From: Mucilaginibacter polytrichastri
GTDB lineage: Bacteria > Bacteroidota > Bacteroidia > Sphingobacteriales > Sphingobacteriaceae
Direction of reading: 5' to 3'
Length of the DNA: 64,000 nucleotides
NCBI RefSeq assembly: GCF_001911425.1
Contig: NZ_MPPL01000001.1
Span: forward strand, 4,698,404 to 4,762,403
Part shown: positions 34,457 to 43,202 of the stretch, in pieces
Layout: each line of letters starts with the position of its first letter
Numbering within the stretch: position 1 is the stretch's first letter
Program-made: the position numbers and the translations under genes
Notes under the pieces: model-generated
The model's database searches: none
What the model saw: the letters and a program-made list of their open reading frames with translations, nothing else
What the model was told of the DNA's origin: nothing

Positions 34457-35248
34457 ATGGGTACAGTTTTATTAAAATATAATGGTGTTGTAGTTATCCA
34501 ATCGTTGCCGGATAACGAACCGCAAACCGGCCGCGATTTATTTGACTCTATTATTTCCCGTCGTTGTTCTTTAACGGGTAAGGGTAGTTATTTCTATAAT
34601 TCATCGACCCGTCAAGAATTTTTCAACGCGTTGGACGAGGTTTGTGCCAATGTGGTACATGATGAATTATTTCCAATAATCCATTTTGAAATGCACGGCA
34701 ACCCCATGGGGTTGGTAATGAAAAACGGCGAAAAAATCACGTGGAAAAACTTTCAAGATCACTGCCGGATGATCAATGTACAAATGCACAATCAATTGAT
34801 GATCTCCCTTGCAGCTTGTTGCGGCTGTAACATCTGGGAGATGATAGATATAAAGCGACCGGCACCATACTGGGGCTATATCGGGCCTAGAGAAGAAATT
34901 CTTGTTTCCACGCTCATAGAGGATTTCACTGACTTTTATGATTTACTGTTGAGTACCGAGAACATGGACCAAGCCATGTCTCAGTTAACAGTAAACGGCA
35001 CACGAAATCAATATTTCTTTTTAAGCTGCAAAGCTATTTTTGAACGTTTCATCGAACAGCATTTTGAAAACAAGCCTATAGATAAGAAAGCTACTTTTCA
35101 CCGTTTAAAAAACGAAACAAAGCAAAACTTACCATGGTTAAACCGTTCGCAGCGGCGAAAACAACTTAAAACAAGTATTAGTAATTTGAACCGGGCTGCC
35201 TTTATTGCGCAATTAAAGAGAACGTTTCTTATGTTGACGGACCAGTGA
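34457..35248 (+). CDS. Caspase-like (CHAT/C14 fold) protein, second copy type
   Basis: 263 aa. A predicted strand PIIHFEMHGNPMGL carries His80-Gly81, and after GEKITW and a helix the strand LMISLAACCGCN carries Cys121, Cys122 and Cys124. This is the His-Gly then strand-Cys layout of caspase-like peptidases. The C-terminal 80 residues are basic and helical. It does not align closely with the other caspase-like protein at 23425, but the two share the dyad order. It is divergent from the MBL/protease/RES/nuclease operon and may belong to the same defence locus (inference). Confidence 0.5.
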   Translation: MGTVLLKYNGVVVIQSLPDNEPQTGRDLFDSIISRRCSLTGKGSYFYNSSTRQEFFNALDEVCANVVHDELFPIIHFEMHGNPMGLVMKNGEKITWKNFQDHCRMINVQMHNQLMISLAACCGCNIWEMIDIKRPAPYWGYIGPREEILVSTLIEDFTDFYDLLLSTENMDQAMSQLTVNGTRNQYFFLSCKAIFERFIEQHFENKPIDKKATFHRLKNETKQNLPWLNRSQRRKQLKTSISNLNRAAFIAQLKRTFLMLTDQ

Positions 35249-35447
35249 GCCGCGTCCTTTATTAATTCGACAATGCCGGCGCCCTTTCATCCTACCTATT
35301 GACAACCTCTAACAACTTCTTCGCTTCGATCAACAATATTCTGAACGGTTCACCTCATCTGTCGCCCTTAAACCTCATATTTTGAAACGTCAATTTGCCA
35401 ATATTTGACTGATGGCACAAAGGTGTTATTAGACAGTGCGAATAATA

Positions 35448-35738
35448 ATGGATAACTATTTATTATCAAAGTTTGTAACTTTAGGAATGGTTGAAGACGT
35501 CCCATTTTTTGAAATAAAATATGAAGGCAAGGCTGTTCGTGTCAGCGAGCATAATATCGCCGAGCAGAGGGTCTTCCATGTCGATCTTCCCTTGCACGGC
35601 AAGGCACTGATCTTAACAGTGACTGAAGGGCCGAAAGGCCGGTTTTGGACATCGCTGCCCGAAGGCCGGCAGGTAGAGGCGGAAAAGGTTGGCCCTTTAA
35701 TTGCACGGTATTTTAAGAACAAGAAAAATAAAACTTAA
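35448..35738 (+). CDS. Small hypothetical protein upstream of the SRAP gene
   Basis: 96 aa from ATG 35448 (GTG 35436 is also in frame). A compact beta-rich sequence, ILTVTEGPKGRFWTSLPEGRQ, with no signal peptide and a basic tail. It ends 4 bases before the SRAP gene start, so the two are probably co-transcribed. I do not recognise the family. A role in DNA-damage tolerance is suggested only by position. Confidence 0.6.
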   Translation: MDNYLLSKFVTLGMVEDVPFFEIKYEGKAVRVSEHNIAEQRVFHVDLPLHGKALILTVTEGPKGRFWTSLPEGRQVEAEKVGPLIARYFKNKKNKT

Positions 35739-35742
35739 GCGT

Positions 35743-36654
35743 ATGTGTTACTACAACGGGCAGAAAGTTACCAGGGCTGAATTCATCAAATTGAAGTCGC
35801 TCGCAAAAGCGGTGAGCCGCTATAATTTCTTAAATGTTGGCGTGCATAACGGTTTTAATTATGCGCCGTGTGCGATATTGGTGCAAACCGAGGATGGTAA
35901 AGATTTCGAGATAGAGCAGGCCGAGTGGGGTTATGTGCCTGGCTTTATAAAAACGCGGGCGGAAGCCAATATTTTCCGGGCAAAGTACACCACGCTTAAC
36001 TTTAAGTCGGAGAATATGTTCGTCAAAGAGGATGGTAAACGTTCAATGTGGGCCGATGCAGCTAAGAACCGTCGTTGCCTAGTACTCTCAACGGGTATCG
36101 TAGAATCACGGCATGTTCCCAAAATTGGCAAAAAGGGACAGGAACTCAAAGAAACGATCAAATATCCTTATAACGTACAGGTAAAAGGACAGGAGTATTT
36201 TTTTATGCCGGGCTTGTACAATGAGTGGCTTGACCCGGAAACTACTGAGTTTGTAAATACTGTTGCCATTGGGATTACTAAGGCCAATGAGCTCATGAAG
36301 CAGATTCACAATACTAAACTGCGCATGCCGACGATCTTAACGGAGGACCTAGCCTGGGAATGGTTGATGGAAAAACCTAATGAAGAAAGGCTGCAGCAGA
36401 TCGCGCGCACTCAGATTCCATCCCGCTTACTGGATTATTGTACGATCGACCCGGATTATCGTAAAACCATGGAGGCGACACCGCGGGATTTTTCGGAACT
36501 CGCCGCATTGGATACCACTTACCTCTATCGAGAAGAGTTGGAATTCGACCATTGGCCGGCAGCGTCATTTGAACCTGAACCACCGGCGGATGAAGCGGTT
36601 ATAAGCGAACAAAAGGTGTTGTCTGGACGTCCGGGAAATTTAACACTGTTTTAA
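35743..36654 (+). CDS. SRAP-domain protein (abasic-site shield, YedK/HMCES family)
   Basis: 303 aa. SRAP proteins attach covalently to abasic sites in single-stranded DNA through the cysteine exposed after Met removal. The ATG at 35743 gives M-C-Y-Y-N-G, so Cys2 is in place; an upstream ATG at 35701 would bury it and overlap the preceding gene. Other family marks are the WGYVPGF segment, NIFRAKY with the conserved Asn/Arg, RRCLVLSTGIVESRH (Glu pocket) and the late H-N-T-K-L-R-M-P. A C-terminal extension of about 60 residues is variable. It is convergent with dnaE2, 6 bases apart, so a repair-gene cluster is evident. Confidence 0.92.
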   Translation: MCYYNGQKVTRAEFIKLKSLAKAVSRYNFLNVGVHNGFNYAPCAILVQTEDGKDFEIEQAEWGYVPGFIKTRAEANIFRAKYTTLNFKSENMFVKEDGKRSMWADAAKNRRCLVLSTGIVESRHVPKIGKKGQELKETIKYPYNVQVKGQEYFFMPGLYNEWLDPETTEFVNTVAIGITKANELMKQIHNTKLRMPTILTEDLAWEWLMEKPNEERLQQIARTQIPSRLLDYCTIDPDYRKTMEATPRDFSELAALDTTYLYREELEFDHWPAASFEPEPPADEAVISEQKVLSGRPGNLTLF

Positions 36655-36660
36655 TTAATA

Positions 36661-39600
36661 TTATTTAAAATTCCGGCTTTTCGGAAAGGGCTTCTTTAGG
36701 TCTTCTGCACTTATCGCGTTATCAAAATAAGCATCGGCATAAGGATCGACCTTTTTAGCTGCGGTGGAATTTTTAAGCTGGCGGGCCTCCGCAGCCTTGT
36801 CATCGGTTAACTGCCCGAGCAGCCGCGAGTAGTCATAACACTTTGTTACGATCAAATGCGTGCTACCGCCTTCCTGTTGTACACGGCCTTCGACGCAAAG
36901 GACGTCAGAATATAGGATCTCCTTTGTAAATTTTTTAAAATTCTGCTTAAATACAACCAGGTTGCAGGTGTCTTCCTCATCCTCCAAAGTGATAAAGCAT
37001 ACGCCTTTAGCCGTGCCCGGGCGCTGGCAGAAAAGCATGATCCCTGCCAGCCGGACATACTGCCCGTTAGCAGCTTGCTTCACTTGTTTAGTGTTCAGCG
37101 CGCGCAGTTTTTGTAATTGCGGCCGGAGGAAACTGAGCGGGTGCGCCTTGATTGATAGTCCTGTCGTGGCATAGTCCTGCAATACATGCTCAGACAACTG
37201 CATCAAGGGCAATTGCAATTGCGGCTCATAGGCGCTGTTGGATGCCTGCCCGGCAAATAAGCCGATGGGCCGGTCTTTCAGAGCCTCGGCTTCCCAAAGT
37301 GCCTGCCTGCGGTCCAGCCCGATGGAACGAAAAGCATCGGCTTTAGCCAGCAGGACAATTCCTGCCTGTGACACACCGGCTTCCGCCAGCTGCTCCATGC
37401 GGGTAAAGGCTTGCGTCCGGGCCGCTGTCAGAAAATGGCTGTCTTCTTCCCTTAAGCCCTTAACCTGCCGGAAGCCAAGGCGTAGCGCGCAGAATTTGCC
37501 TTTGGTTTCTTTCAAGGTATAATCCCATTCGGAATGGTTGATGTCAATGTTACGTAGCGAAACGCCGTGCTTGTAAGCATCGCTCACCAGCTGCGCGGGC
37601 TGATAAAAACCCATTGGCTGGCTGTTGAGGATCGCAGCGGCGAATACATCAGGGTAATAGCATTTGATCCAGCAGGAAACATAGACCAGGTGGGCAAAAC
37701 TAATGGCATGGCTTTCCGGGAAACCGTAGCTGCCAAAACCCTCCAGCTGCTTAAAGATCCTTTCAGCAAATTCGCGACTATAGCCGCGGGCGATCATGCC
37801 GCCGATCAGTTTGTGCTCAAACTTGGTCACCAGGCCGTTAAACTTAAAAGTAGCCATGCTTCGGCGCAACAGGTCGGCTTCAGTCGGGGTAAAGCCCGCC
37901 GCCACGATGGCCAGTTCCATCGCCTGTTCCTGAAAAAGCGGGATGCCCAGCGTACGTTCCAGTATCGCTTTGATCTCGTCCGATTCGTAGGTGACCGGCT
38001 CCAGGCCCTGTCGCCTACGAATATAGGGATGCACCATGTCGCCCTGTATCGGGCCGGGGCGGACGAGCGCTACCTGGATAGCCAGGTCGTAAAAGTTTTT
38101 AGGCCTTAGCTGAGGTGCCATGACCATCTGCGCGCGGCTTTCCACCTGGAAGGTTCCGGCGGTATCAGCGGCGGTCACCATCTCAAAAACTTTCGGGTCA
38201 TCCTGCGGGATATTGGCCAGCGTCAGGTCAAGCCCGTGATGTTTTTTCGCCAGATCAAATGCCTTTCGGATTGCGGTCAGCATACCCAGCGAAAGAAGGT
38301 CCACCTTCATGAAACCCAGCGCATCTATATCGTCCTTGTTCCACTCGATATTGGTTCGGTTGATCATGCGCGCATGGAAGACCGGGCACAGGTCGCTCAA
38401 TTTTCCCTGTGTAATGACAAACCCGCCGGTATGTTGACCGAGCTGGCGCGGGAAACCGATGAGCTGACCCGTCAGCTGGATTACTTTCCGTAAGTGCCGT
38501 TCTTTCGGGTTCAGTCCGAGCTTAATGATCGTCTCTTCATCGATATGCTCATCCGCCAGTTCCCCGAATGCTTTGGATAATTTTTTAACCGTATCTACCT
38601 GCAATCCCATTGCACGGCCTACATCCTGGATCGCGCCCTTGCTTTGCAATACGGTTACGGTCGGCAGGATGGCCGCACGGTCACGGCCAAAACGTCTGAA
38701 TACGTATTGCATGACTTCTTCCCGGCGCTCGTGCTCGAAGTCCACATCGATATCCGGTGGCTCTGGCCGGTCATCAGACATAAAGCGCGAGAACAGCAGC
38801 CGGTACTTCATCGGGTTTACTGGCGTGATGCCCAGGCAATAGCACATCGCCGAATTCGCCGCCGAGCCACGGCCCTGGCACAGGATTTTTTGAGAACGTG
38901 CCCAGGCGACGTAATCGTGTACGGTTAGAAAATATTTGGCATGACCGCGGCGCTTCACAAAATCCAGCTCGAACCTCAGCTGCTTTTCCAATTTAGGTGC
39001 CAGTGTTTCGCCAAAGAATTCGTGTGCGCCTTTAAAAGTGACCTCGGCGAGGTAATCATCGGCGGTCATCCCTTCAGGCACCAACTCATCAGGATATTCG
39101 TATTGTAAACTCTTTAAATCGAAGTTGCAAGCGTCCGTTATCTTTTGAGTGTTGACTATAGCATCAGGATAGGCATGGAACAAGCGTTCCATCTCTTTTG
39201 CTTCTTTTAGGTAACGCTCCGCGTTCTGGTGCAGCAGATAACCGGCATTAAATATGGTACGTTTCGCCCGTACACAGGTTAGCACGTCTTGCAGCTCACG
39301 ACGCGACGGATCATGATAATGCACATTATTAGTCGCGACCAGTGGGACATCCAACTCGGACAGCAGGAACAGCCGTTTCGCATCGCCGTCAGCAAACGTC
39401 CGGCTGGCAGCGAGGTATAAGTTCTTTAGATTTTGCCGGTATTCGGCTGCCTCGTTTTTGAACTTTTTGGGCAGCTCGAATTCGGCGGTAATGCTTTGCG
39501 GCGGAATGATCACAAAGATGCTGCCTTCACTGTACTTGTAAACGTCGGCCTTATAGAGAAAACATTTTTCTTTTTCAGCCCGCAGGTTCCCTATAGTAAG

Positions 39601-39873
39601 TAATCCCGAAAGTCGTGAGTAAGCCGCCTGGTCGGTCGGATAAGCCAGCAGGCTGGGGCCGTCCAGCAGGTCAAGCTGTACAGCCGGGATAAATTTGATG
39701 CCGCGGTCTTTAGCCACCACGTAGGCGCGGACAACACCCGCAAAAGTATTCCGGTCGGTGAGGGCTATAGCCGTGTAACCCAGGTCAGCCGCCGTATCGA
39801 CGAGTTCCTCCGGATGGCTGCCGCCGAGCCGGAAGCTGAAATTGCTCGTGACCTGCAGCTCCGCGTAACTCAT
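36661..39873 (-). CDS. dnaE2: Error-prone DNA polymerase III alpha, DnaE2 (ImuC)
   Basis: 1070-aa C-family polymerase that carries out mutagenic translesion synthesis with ImuA and ImuB. An N-terminal PHP domain (YAELQVTSNFSFRLGGSHPEE, first 260 residues) is followed by the palm with the catalytic PDIDVDF (about residues 372-378), a helix-hairpin-helix region and a C-terminal OB-fold. Length is typical of DnaE2 (about 1050-1100), shorter than replicative DnaE. ATG at 39873 overlaps the imuB stop by four bases, so translation is coupled. It is the last gene of the imuA-imuB-dnaE2 operon. Confidence 0.95.
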   Translation of the reverse strand: MSYAELQVTSNFSFRLGGSHPEELVDTAADLGYTAIALTDRNTFAGVVRAYVVAKDRGIKFIPAVQLDLLDGPSLLAYPTDQAAYSRLSGLLTIGNLRAEKEKCFLYKADVYKYSEGSIFVIIPPQSITAEFELPKKFKNEAAEYRQNLKNLYLAASRTFADGDAKRLFLLSELDVPLVATNNVHYHDPSRRELQDVLTCVRAKRTIFNAGYLLHQNAERYLKEAKEMERLFHAYPDAIVNTQKITDACNFDLKSLQYEYPDELVPEGMTADDYLAEVTFKGAHEFFGETLAPKLEKQLRFELDFVKRRGHAKYFLTVHDYVAWARSQKILCQGRGSAANSAMCYCLGITPVNPMKYRLLFSRFMSDDRPEPPDIDVDFEHERREEVMQYVFRRFGRDRAAILPTVTVLQSKGAIQDVGRAMGLQVDTVKKLSKAFGELADEHIDEETIIKLGLNPKERHLRKVIQLTGQLIGFPRQLGQHTGGFVITQGKLSDLCPVFHARMINRTNIEWNKDDIDALGFMKVDLLSLGMLTAIRKAFDLAKKHHGLDLTLANIPQDDPKVFEMVTAADTAGTFQVESRAQMVMAPQLRPKNFYDLAIQVALVRPGPIQGDMVHPYIRRRQGLEPVTYESDEIKAILERTLGIPLFQEQAMELAIVAAGFTPTEADLLRRSMATFKFNGLVTKFEHKLIGGMIARGYSREFAERIFKQLEGFGSYGFPESHAISFAHLVYVSCWIKCYYPDVFAAAILNSQPMGFYQPAQLVSDAYKHGVSLRNIDINHSEWDYTLKETKGKFCALRLGFRQVKGLREEDSHFLTAARTQAFTRMEQLAEAGVSQAGIVLLAKADAFRSIGLDRRQALWEAEALKDRPIGLFAGQASNSAYEPQLQLPLMQLSEHVLQDYATTGLSIKAHPLSFLRPQLQKLRALNTKQVKQAANGQYVRLAGIMLFCQRPGTAKGVCFITLEDEEDTCNLVVFKQNFKKFTKEILYSDVLCVEGRVQQEGGSTHLIVTKCYDYSRLLGQLTDDKAAEARQLKNSTAAKKVDPYADAYFDNAISAEDLKKPFPKSRNFK

Positions 39874-41372
39874 GGGAAATAACCGTGAATAAACCAGCGC
39901 CGGGTCTGTCCGGGCAGATCGTTAGGGGTGCCGAACAGCCAGTAGCGCATGCCCTCTTCATCCTCAGCCACATAATAGTCCCGGTACCCCCCGTCCTCGA
40001 TCCACCATTCATGGCTGATCCTTTCCGGCCCGTCGGCGTTCACAATGATATGCCGCTCGTGGCGATAGACAAATTGCCGGGGCGCATAATCGGGTGTCAG
40101 TGCCATCGCTTCGATAGATTCAGGTGGTTCCAGCAACTGTACGGGGCGGATTCTATCCTCGGGCCAATCACTCTCCGGGGTTTGCGTCAAGTCGGTTGTA
40201 TTACCGGCAGCACGTTCCGGCCAGTGGTGCTCCTGCGGGAGGTAGCGGTGGATACGATCTTTGCCAACACGGGCGCCTACATTGTCGAGCAACTCGGCCA
40301 CCTGTTCGCTGTCCGCCGCCGGTTTGCCGTTCCAAAGTAAGCTTTGCTTATCGCTGGCCGGCTCGGTTTTAGGTGCGTCCAAAATAAACAGCTCGATTCC
40401 CAGGCCCGGAGCGACCTGGTCGAATTGCAAGGCAAACAATTTAAAAATATGGTCGGTGCGCTGGCTCGGATGGTTGGTGCCAATGGTTAACTGTCCTGAT
40501 TTGCCGTCGATGCGGCAATATGTTAATACTGCGCTGCGCAGGCCAAGGCCTTCGCCATAAAGCCGTTTGCACAACGTATCGATCAGCGCGTGTACGGTTG
40601 TCTCTATGATTTCTCGGGTGCTTATGGGTTCCAGCAAAGCGATCCGGTCACTGTAGGGCACCGGTTCTTTCAGCGGCAGCAGGAATTCCGCTTCCTGACC
40701 GAGCGCCTGGTAAAGCCGCAGTACCATATTGCCGCCAAAGCGTCGTTTCAGTACTGATTTCGGCATGTGAATAAAGCCGCCCACTTGGTAAAAGCCGAGC
40801 TGATTGAGTTTGACGAGCAATTCGAGGCTAAGGCGCAAAGAAGCCGGCGGCAGCGGCATGAGCGCATTACGCTGGCCACCCTGTGGTACGATCAGGCCTG
40901 ATTCGGCGCACCGGGCAACCGCCCAGGCGCATCCGATAGTATCGGCCATGCCCGGACGAATGGTATAACCCAAGCCGCGTAGCCGGCCGACCATATCTTT
41001 CAAAAATTCGGCTTCCCCGCCCTTCAGGTGCGTACAGCCGGTTACATCCAATAGTAAACCGTCCGGCGGATCGACCATTACCAACGGCGTATAGCGCAGG
41101 CACCATTCGGCCAGGCCTTTCAGTAATTTAATGTTCCGGCCGGGTTTCGTTTCAAAAAGCTGGATGCCAGGCGCGATCACTCGGGCATCGGCGGCGGTAA
41201 TTCCAGATTTGATCCCGCAAGCTTCAGCAGCTTTGTTTATAGCAGTAACGAGCATCCTGCCGTGATCCGGCTCGGTAAAAGCCATGGGCAACTCCCGGAG
41301 CGACTTCAGGCGGATCGCCTCCCGGTCGGTCAGTAAATATTTGAACCATATGGATACCAAGCGCTTAGGCAT
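39870..41372 (-). CDS. imuB: ImuB, Y-family polymerase-like scaffold
   Basis: 500 aa. ImuB is the hub of the mutasome: it resembles Y-family polymerases but usually lacks catalysis, and links DnaE2 to ImuA and the beta clamp. The N-terminal strand reads RLVSIWFKYLLTD, where active polymerases have an Asp in the corresponding IxxDxDxFYA motif, and PDGLLLDVTGCTHL replaces the SIDEAYLDVT segment, so the acidic catalytic set appears lost. A helix-hairpin-helix and little-finger region follow. It overlaps imuA by 8 bases and dnaE2 by 4. Confidence 0.92.
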   Translation of the reverse strand: MPKRLVSIWFKYLLTDREAIRLKSLRELPMAFTEPDHGRMLVTAINKAAEACGIKSGITAADARVIAPGIQLFETKPGRNIKLLKGLAEWCLRYTPLVMVDPPDGLLLDVTGCTHLKGGEAEFLKDMVGRLRGLGYTIRPGMADTIGCAWAVARCAESGLIVPQGGQRNALMPLPPASLRLSLELLVKLNQLGFYQVGGFIHMPKSVLKRRFGGNMVLRLYQALGQEAEFLLPLKEPVPYSDRIALLEPISTREIIETTVHALIDTLCKRLYGEGLGLRSAVLTYCRIDGKSGQLTIGTNHPSQRTDHIFKLFALQFDQVAPGLGIELFILDAPKTEPASDKQSLLWNGKPAADSEQVAELLDNVGARVGKDRIHRYLPQEHHWPERAAGNTTDLTQTPESDWPEDRIRPVQLLEPPESIEAMALTPDYAPRQFVYRHERHIIVNADGPERISHEWWIEDGGYRDYYVAEDEEGMRYWLFGTPNDLPGQTRRWFIHGYFP

Positions 41373-42090
41373 AGCGCTTGGTTTTTTCTTTTTGTGGTGT
41401 TTCGATAACTGGCATAAACTGCTTGTCCTTCCATTCTACATTCCAGCTGCCTGGATTACCATTCTTTACTTTCAGCAGTTCAACTTGCCAGCGCGGATGT
41501 CCAACGCCTGGCATGCCGGGCCTGAGCTGGCTGCGCAGTGGCCTGACCGTCCAGCGCGCTATGCAGGCGGTCGTGTTTAGGTGCTTGACGTCCTTGCGCA
41601 GGATAAAGCCGGTGACCTGGCTTTGCTCAATGGCCAGTTGTAGCCGCCGGGATTCCATAAAGCTGAGCAGCCGCGTTTCGCAGATCACTGCTGCGATGCC
41701 ATTACACTTCAGCGCTTCCTCAGTCACCCACAACACATCCTTTTCGCGGGCTACGTCGACAAATATGATCCGGTCGGGATTGACCCCGAAGCGTTTAAGC
41801 GCCGGCGGATAGATCCGACGGGTATAGCTCACCCATACACATACGCCGCCTTTTTCGAGCAGCGTCTGCATAATACCGGCGATAAAGCCGCCGATAGCCG
41901 CCGTAAATTCCGGGCGTGTGCTGATAAATTCATGCAGGGCACCGGTTGGGAACATTTGGTTCGGGAAGGCGCTTTCAATCGGCCCTAATGCGAAAGCCTG
42001 CCGTTCCTCCGGTGCAATCGGGCGAAAGCCTTCCCACCCGAGGAGGTCCTCCCGAAGCTTAGTAATGATCTCTTTTTTTGTCGCTGTCAT
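41365..42090 (-). CDS. imuA: ImuA, RecA-like mutasome accessory protein
   Basis: 241 aa, RecA/SulA-like. ImuA supports DnaE2/ImuB-dependent damage-induced mutagenesis. Visible features are GALHEFISTRPEFTAAIGGF at residues 48-67, GVCVWVSYTRRIYPPAL and the strand AAVICETRLL. A canonical Walker A (GxxxxGKT/S) is not seen, as in other ImuA proteins. The basic C-terminal tail KEKTKRYA is typical of a clamp- or partner-binding end. It starts at ATG 42090, 12 bases after the upstream small gene, and overlaps imuB. Confidence 0.9.
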   Translation of the reverse strand: MTATKKEIITKLREDLLGWEGFRPIAPEERQAFALGPIESAFPNQMFPTGALHEFISTRPEFTAAIGGFIAGIMQTLLEKGGVCVWVSYTRRIYPPALKRFGVNPDRIIFVDVAREKDVLWVTEEALKCNGIAAVICETRLLSFMESRRLQLAIEQSQVTGFILRKDVKHLNTTACIARWTVRPLRSQLRPGMPGVGHPRWQVELLKVKNGNPGSWNVEWKDKQFMPVIETPQKEKTKRYA

Positions 42091-42102
42091 ATCCTTTACA
42101 TT

Positions 42103-42462
42103 TTAAAGATCAAAATTGAATTCCGGGAAGCTCATGCCGGCCTCCCGGTTATACTGGCGAATCGCCGCAGCGATTACATTAAATTCTTTAGTGCTGAAGA
42201 GCTCATCGTCGTCAGTGATAAAGGCCTGCGCCTGTTCGGGATAATGAATGGCCTCGTAATAAGTTTCCAAATCCTGCGGGCTTACCGGTAGTTGCAGATC
42301 TTCATATTCCAAGTTGACATACACAACGGCCCTTCGCTCAGCAGCGGTGATATCATAACGACAATACCCGTCAACGTCCGCAAAGTTTTGCAGCTGCTCT
42401 ACCGCGATGATGAGCGGCTTATTGTCTAATTCGAGTTCAAGAAAAAACGGCACCATACTCAT
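42103..42462 (-). CDS. Small hypothetical protein, first gene of the mutasome operon
   Basis: 119 aa from ATG 42462 (TTG 42465 also in frame). Acidic, mixed alpha/beta: FFLELELDNKPLIIAVEQLQ, then DVDGYCRYDITAAERRAVVYV, YEAIHYPEQAQAFITDDDELF. It lies 12 bases before imuA and shares the divergent promoter region with the inverted repeat at 42476-42510. I do not recognise the family, but its location in Bacteroidota imuA operons suggests an accessory role in damage tolerance. Confidence 0.6.
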   Translation of the reverse strand: MSMVPFFLELELDNKPLIIAVEQLQNFADVDGYCRYDITAAERRAVVYVNLEYEDLQLPVSPQDLETYYEAIHYPEQAQAFITDDDELFSTKEFNVIAAAIRQYNREAGMSFPEFNFDL

Positions 42463-42475
42463 CAAATTTGGGACT

Positions 42476-42510
42476 ATAAAGTTATGCTAATATTTTTAGC
42501 ATAACTTTAT
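42476..42510. promoter_or_regulatory. Perfect 15+15 bp inverted repeat at the mutasome promoter
   Basis: Arms at 42476-42490 and 42496-42510 are perfect reverse complements with a 5-base AT spacer. The repeat lies between divergent starts at 42462 and 42543. A DNA-damage-responsive repressor site is the natural guess for an imuA operon, but the sequence is unlike the E. coli or Bacillus LexA boxes. Confidence 0.65.
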
Positions 42511-42542
42511 CTTTTTTACAATTTTTTATTCACATTTGTTTG

Positions 42543-42923
42543 ATGAAAAATAAGTTGTTCCACGATTTGCCCAAAACGGTGAGAATCAGCACCGGGAAAT
42601 GGCTGTATATCCTGCCAAATAAAGGAGGAGGTTATTTGCTCTATGATCCCATTAATGAAAAAGAAATGGGCCGCATTCTGATGAACGATGCCGATCAATG
42701 GATCTACGATGGAGAACAACTGCGTGTTTACGAAGCGGAAGAAGTGGCCTGCACGATCACGGGTCATGAAAAAGAAATGGAAGAATTATTAAAAAGCCTG
42801 AAGGAAAGTGATGAAGCAATTATGTTTTTTTTCTCAGGCAGGTCAAAGCAAGGGCCTGCCCAAAGAAATGTTGGAATACAAGCCAGCGCTTCAGGTGCGG
42901 TAACAGGTCATATACCGCTTTAA
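42543..42923 (+). CDS. Hypothetical protein divergent from the mutasome operon
   Basis: 126 aa from ATG 42543. The first 60 residues are beta-rich (KTVRISTGKWLYILPNKGGGYLLYD), followed by acidic stretches NDADQWIYDGEQLRVYEAEE and KEMEELLKSLKESDEA. The last 30 residues are low-complexity (SASGAV) and may not be native. No family recognised. It shares the 42476-42510 repeat as its promoter region. It overlaps an antiparallel ORF at 42820-43104 by 104 bases, so one of the two ends is doubtful. Confidence 0.55.
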   Translation: MKNKLFHDLPKTVRISTGKWLYILPNKGGGYLLYDPINEKEMGRILMNDADQWIYDGEQLRVYEAEEVACTITGHEKEMEELLKSLKESDEAIMFFFSGRSKQGPAQRNVGIQASASGAVTGHIPL

Positions 42924-43104
42924 GGTGTCGTGTTTCCCGGCGACCCTCAGAATTCCCCCTCAACCAGTTCCCAAGCAAGCATAGCATAAATACGGTCAAC
43001 GATACCACAATCGATATCAGATACTTCAAGGTCGTATCATTATGTAGTAAGTCAGGTGCAAGAAGAGAAGCAAGAGTGTTCACGATGACCGGTTTTGTGT
43101 TCAT
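42820..43104 (-). CDS. Possible small membrane protein, weak
   Basis: 94 aa with one clear transmembrane helix (IVVSLTVFMLCLLGNWL) at about residues 31-47 and a cytosolic-looking basic remainder. The antiparallel overlap with the gene at 42543 is 104 bases, which is unusual for real gene pairs. The helix is the only sign of reality. Confidence 0.3.
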   Translation of the reverse strand: MNTKPVIVNTLASLLAPDLLHNDTTLKYLISIVVSLTVFMLCLLGNWLRGNSEGRRETRHLKAVYDLLPHLKRWLVFQHFFGQALALTCLRKKT

Positions 43105-43202
43105 TTAAATACGCGATAAGATCGGACTTTCCACACTTAGACTATCGCCAAGGGATAAATGAAATCAAGCCAACTGACAAAAAGGTTTAACTAACTTAGG
43201 GA

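Noticed and set aside
37567-38109. 180-codon plus-strand ORF inside dnaE2
   Set aside because: Antisense to strongly conserved polymerase sequence.
39885-40340. 151-codon plus-strand ORF inside imuB
   Set aside because: Antisense shadow in GC-rich coding DNA.
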